The notes below the pieces were generated by a model, which did no database searches, was not told the DNA's origin, and saw only the letters and a program-made list of their open reading frames with translations. A DNA stretch of 64,000 nt. Origin: Streptomyces sp. NBC_01381 (GTDB taxonomy: Bacteria > Actinomycetota > Actinomycetes > Streptomycetales > Streptomycetaceae). Numbering within the stretch: the first letter of the stretch is position 1; each line of letters begins with the position of its first letter. The stretch is taken from contig NZ_JAPEPI010000003.1 in NCBI RefSeq assembly GCF_026340305.1, positions 434,001-498,000 of the forward strand, read 5' to 3'. Below are positions 61,936-64,000 of this stretch, piece after piece. Position numbers and translations under genes: made by a program.

Positions 61936-62609
61936 GCCGTCACCTCCGCCGCGAGGTGGTCGAGGAACTGTTCTGCGAGGTGTTGGGTGTACGCGGGGGG
62001 AATGGCTTCGGCGATCTCGTGGCGGACGTCGGTCCAGTCGATGCCCATCGCCTGTTGCCACTGTGGGACCGTGCCTTTGCCGCCGCCTTCGCCGTAGACC
62101 GCGAAATAGGGGCCCTGATACCACTGGCCGTGCCGCATGCCGGCTACCCGTCCCCGGTGAGGCACGTGCGGGTACTGCAAGGTCGGGAAGCCGTGGATCT
62201 CGAAGTAGCGGTGCCGGATCACTGCGAGGCCGAACATCTCCCCGCACAGCGTGAGATCACGTCGGACGGTGGAACCTTGCACGTTTTCGATCACTAAGGG
62301 GCGGCCGGTGGTGAGCATCGCGGCCCTGCCGGCGGGGATCAGGTCGGGGTATTCGCGGCCCTGGTTGGTGCCCTTGGTCAGGGCGCTGTGGTGCTGGCAC
62401 GGCCATGAGCCATGGATGAGGTCGAAGCCGGCACCGTGCTCGCGGACGAAGTCGAGCGCGTCGGCCTGGTGGAACTCAAAGGGATAGTTCGGCTGAGGGT
62501 GCAGGTCGACGCCGACGACCTCGAAGCCAGCCCGGTGGTAGCCCATACCGGCGCCACCGACACCGCAGCACAGATCCAGAACACGCCGCTTGCGTGGCGA
62601 GGTGCTCAT
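61932..62609 (-). CDS. Short C5-cytosine-type DNA methyltransferase
   Basis: 225 residues, well below the usual 330-420. Motif I is VLDLCCGVGGAGMGYHRAGF, motif II is VGVDLHPQPNYPF, motif IV is HGSWPCQHHSA with the catalytic Cys, motif VI is VIENVQGS and motif VIII is RHRYFEIHGF. The region for the target recognition domain is shortened to about 40 residues (HGQWYQGPYFAVYGEGGGKG), and IPPAYTQHLAEQ is motif X. It probably protects the element from host restriction. No cognate endonuclease is next to it. Confidence 0.88.
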   Translation of the reverse strand: MSTSPRKRRVLDLCCGVGGAGMGYHRAGFEVVGVDLHPQPNYPFEFHQADALDFVREHGAGFDLIHGSWPCQHHSALTKGTNQGREYPDLIPAGRAAMLTTGRPLVIENVQGSTVRRDLTLCGEMFGLAVIRHRYFEIHGFPTLQYPHVPHRGRVAGMRHGQWYQGPYFAVYGEGGGKGTVPQWQQAMGIDWTDVRHEIAEAIPPAYTQHLAEQFLDHLAAEVTA

Positions 62610-62845
62610 GCCGTCACCGCCGCAGGGTCCTTGGCCATGTCGTCCAGGACCTGAGCCGCCTGGGTGGCCTGGGTGGCGAGGTCGCGTAGGGCATCGGCGG
62701 TGCCGGGAACGGCGATAAGGGAGATGTCGATCAGGCCGCCGCCGATACGCAGGCTGACGAACGCCTCGTGCGGCCGGTCGCCGAAGATGCTGAGCCGGGT
62801 CGGGGTGTCGGCTTCAAGGTGAGCGGTCAGGGTGGCGGTCTTCAT
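62606..62845 (-). CDS. Small element protein, unknown
   Basis: 79 residues between the zinc-finger gene and the methyltransferase, overlapping both by ATGA. SIFGDRPHEAFVSLRIGGGL is followed by a helix DALRDLATQATQAAQVLDDM. No family recognised. Confidence 0.7.
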   Translation of the reverse strand: MKTATLTAHLEADTPTRLSIFGDRPHEAFVSLRIGGGLIDISLIAVPGTADALRDLATQATQAAQVLDDMAKDPAAVTA

Positions 62846-63039
62846 GCGTTGGCACCCGCCTTCGTGACCACAGCAGCCCGCGGCCGGGCGGGCGCAAGGT
62901 AGGTTCCCTTGCCGTCGCAGGCGGGGCAGAGTGCCGTCTCAGTGGCTCGGGTGCCGTCCGGGAGCCGGTATCCGGCGTCGATGGCGGCGGCGGCGAATCC
63001 GTCGCAGTGGCCGCAGATGCGGGTACGGGTTGCGTGCAT
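62842..63039 (-). CDS. Small zinc-ribbon protein of the element
   Basis: 65 residues with two CxxC pairs: RICGHCDGFAAAA and ALCPACDGKGTYL, 27 residues apart, suggesting one zinc site. It resembles small Cys-rich proteins found in such elements beside rep. Role unknown. Confidence 0.7.
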   Translation of the reverse strand: MHATRTRICGHCDGFAAAAIDAGYRLPDGTRATETALCPACDGKGTYLAPARPRAAVVTKAGANA

Positions 63040-63130
63040 GATGGGACTTCCTTCCGGTTGCTTGATCGGGTAGGGGCCGTGCCGTCCGGGGCGGATGAGA
63101 CTTGGCGGTTGAGGCCGCCCCGGGGGCCGG

Positions 63131-63412
63131 TCAGCGTCGGTCGTTCATGAGCGAGCGGATGACCACGGCGAGCAGGGCGAGCGAGCCGGCCGTGATGGCG
63201 ATGGCGAGGAACATCGAGGTCAGCAGCAAACCGCCGACGACAAGCCCGCCAAGGACCAGCACGGGGTTGCTCTTGACCAGCTCGACGGCTGCCGAGGTGC
63301 GGGCCAGGGGAGCGGGCTGAGGCGCCGGAGCGGGGTTGTGATCGGGGGCCGGGGGCACGGCGGTGTTGATCGTGGGGTAGGTGTCCGGGGTGGGGTACTT
63401 GGGCTTGAACAT
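63131..63412 (-). CDS. Small membrane protein, spread (Spd)-like
   Basis: 93 residues from the ATG at 63412. A Pro-rich soluble lead (about 1-45) precedes two membrane segments: PVLVLGGLVVGGLLLTSMFL and IAITAGSLALLAVVIRSL. Small proteins of this shape accompany plasmid spreading genes in Streptomyces elements and help intramycelial transfer. Identity is by context and topology only. Confidence 0.65.
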   Translation of the reverse strand: MFKPKYPTPDTYPTINTAVPPAPDHNPAPAPQPAPLARTSAAVELVKSNPVLVLGGLVVGGLLLTSMFLAIAITAGSLALLAVVIRSLMNDRR

Positions 63413-63437
63413 CGGTGGATCTCCCTTCTGGGTGGGG

Positions 63438-63593
63438 TTACTTGACCTGGGTGTCGATGAGTGGGGCGAAGAGGCTGTCGGACAGCAGGTAGCCGCCGAG
63501 GAGGAGCAGGGCGACGAGCCAGAGCGGCGGACGGAAGAGCTTGACGCCGAGGTAGCCGACGACCGCAAGCGCGAGCCAGAGCGGAACGGTCAT
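63438..63593 (-). CDS. 51-residue membrane protein
   Basis: Starts at the ATG at 63593 and ends in TAA at 63438. MTVPLWLALAVVGYLGVKLF is followed by RPPLWLVALLLLGGYLLSDS, giving two hydrophobic segments. It is too short for automatic calling but lies between two spread-type genes with the same direction and normal spacing, and its TAA stop is rare in this GC-rich DNA. Likely part of the spread operon. Confidence 0.65.
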   Translation of the reverse strand: MTVPLWLALAVVGYLGVKLFRPPLWLVALLLLGGYLLSDSLFAPLIDTQVK

Positions 63594-63608
63594 GACAGGT
63601 CTGTCCTT

Positions 63609-64000
63609 TCAGGCGAGTTGGAGGGTGATGGCCTCAGCCATGGGAGCGGGCACACCCAGGCGGGTACGCAGGGTGGTGGAGTCGATCGGGCCACCGGTCG
63701 AGGCGCGGTGAGCGTCAGCGATCTTCTGAGCGCGATCCACGAGCGCCCGCGGAACCTTCACCACGGGCTCAGCAGCAGGAAGTGCGGGAGCGTTGGGAGC
63801 AGGTTCGGGGGCATCGAGCGCTTCGGCCACCGGCTCAACCACGTGTTCAGCGGGGGCCGATTCGGTCGGCACGGCGGGCAGCGTCGCCACCGGTTCGGGT
63901 GCGTGGTCGGGGTGGTGGGCCAGGAGGGTGCCGCCGAGGAAAGCGAGCGCGGGCCAGCCGGCAACCAGGAAGCGCAGCCAGGCCGGGACGTGGGCCAGGT
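63609..64000 (-). CDS. DUF2637-like (SpdA-type) protein, 5' end cut off
   Basis: The frame is open to the right edge; about 130 residues are visible. It reads VPAWLRFLVAGWPALAFLGG TLLAHH at the left of the visible part, a membrane helix typical of the end of DUF2637 (SpdA) domains, then a Pro/Glu/Ala linker and a helical tail VPRALVDRAQKIADAHRAST. The GTG at 63890 is not the true start. Role: spread of the element in mycelium, by family. Confidence 0.7.
   Translation of the reverse strand, partial: LAHVPAWLRFLVAGWPALAFLGGTLLAHHPDHAPEPVATLPAVPTESAPAEHVVEPVAEALDAPEPAPNAPALPAAEPVVKVPRALVDRAQKIADAHRASTGGPIDSTTLRTRLGVPAPMAEAITLQLA

Larger units (their letters stand above)
58691..64000 (-). mobile_element. 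Integrase end of an actinomycete integrative and conjugative element
   Basis: Ten minus-strand genes run from the integrase to the right edge: int, xis, Rep, ASCH, C5 methyltransferase, two small proteins and three membrane proteins of spread type. The order int-xis-rep with touching reading frames is that of pSAM2-like elements. Transfer (FtsK-like) and regulatory genes are expected beyond the window. The left attachment site should lie in 58481-58690, but no tRNA gene is there. Confidence 0.85.

Overview
The window comes from a high-GC actinomycete, almost certainly a Streptomyces. The evidence is strong GC bias at third codon positions, frequent GTG starts, 1-8 base start/stop overlaps, a subtilisin-inhibitor (SSI) gene, a MurT/GatD pair, several TetR regulators, and an actinomycete-type integrative element. 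Nothing was searched; all family calls come from reading motifs.

Layout. 1-29.9 kb is mixed chromosomal sequence: an ECF sigma factor with a YCII-like partner, a secreted S33 hydrolase, an ABC exporter pair, asparagine synthetase, TetR/DMT exporter and TetR/MFS modules with visible palindromic operators, a scar of two broken genes, an XRE regulator next to a type III polyketide synthase, a two-component system, an MMPL transporter, an acyl-CoA dehydrogenase facing a TetR gene, peptide deformylase, murT-gatD (peptidoglycan amidation), phosphofructokinase, a CtaG-like protein and an SSI inhibitor.

30.0-55.2 kb is one plus-strand, tightly packed operon for an extracellular or intracellular contractile injection system (eCIS): SARP-like regulator, DUF4157 putative effector, sheath, tube, a T4 baseplate-like protein, a very long low-complexity protein, DUF4255 cap protein, AAA+ ATPase, a split LysM/tube adaptor, split spike hub, PAAR-like tip, gp25 wedge, two large baseplate J proteins, a P2-I-like baseplate protein and a beta-helix protein. 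The main novelty is here: five tandem-repeat tracts inside the operon. Two are expansions of gene starts that now form extra small reading frames linked by ATGA overlaps to both neighbours. One is a 748-residue repeat protein in a tract where several frames are open.

55.5-58.5 kb holds an acyltransferase, a YbaK-type deacylase and a second secreted S33 hydrolase. 58.7 kb to the right edge is the integrase end of an integrative and conjugative element of the pSAM2 type (int, xis, rolling-circle Rep, a short C5 methyltransferase next to an ASCH protein, and small spread-type membrane proteins), cut by the window edge.
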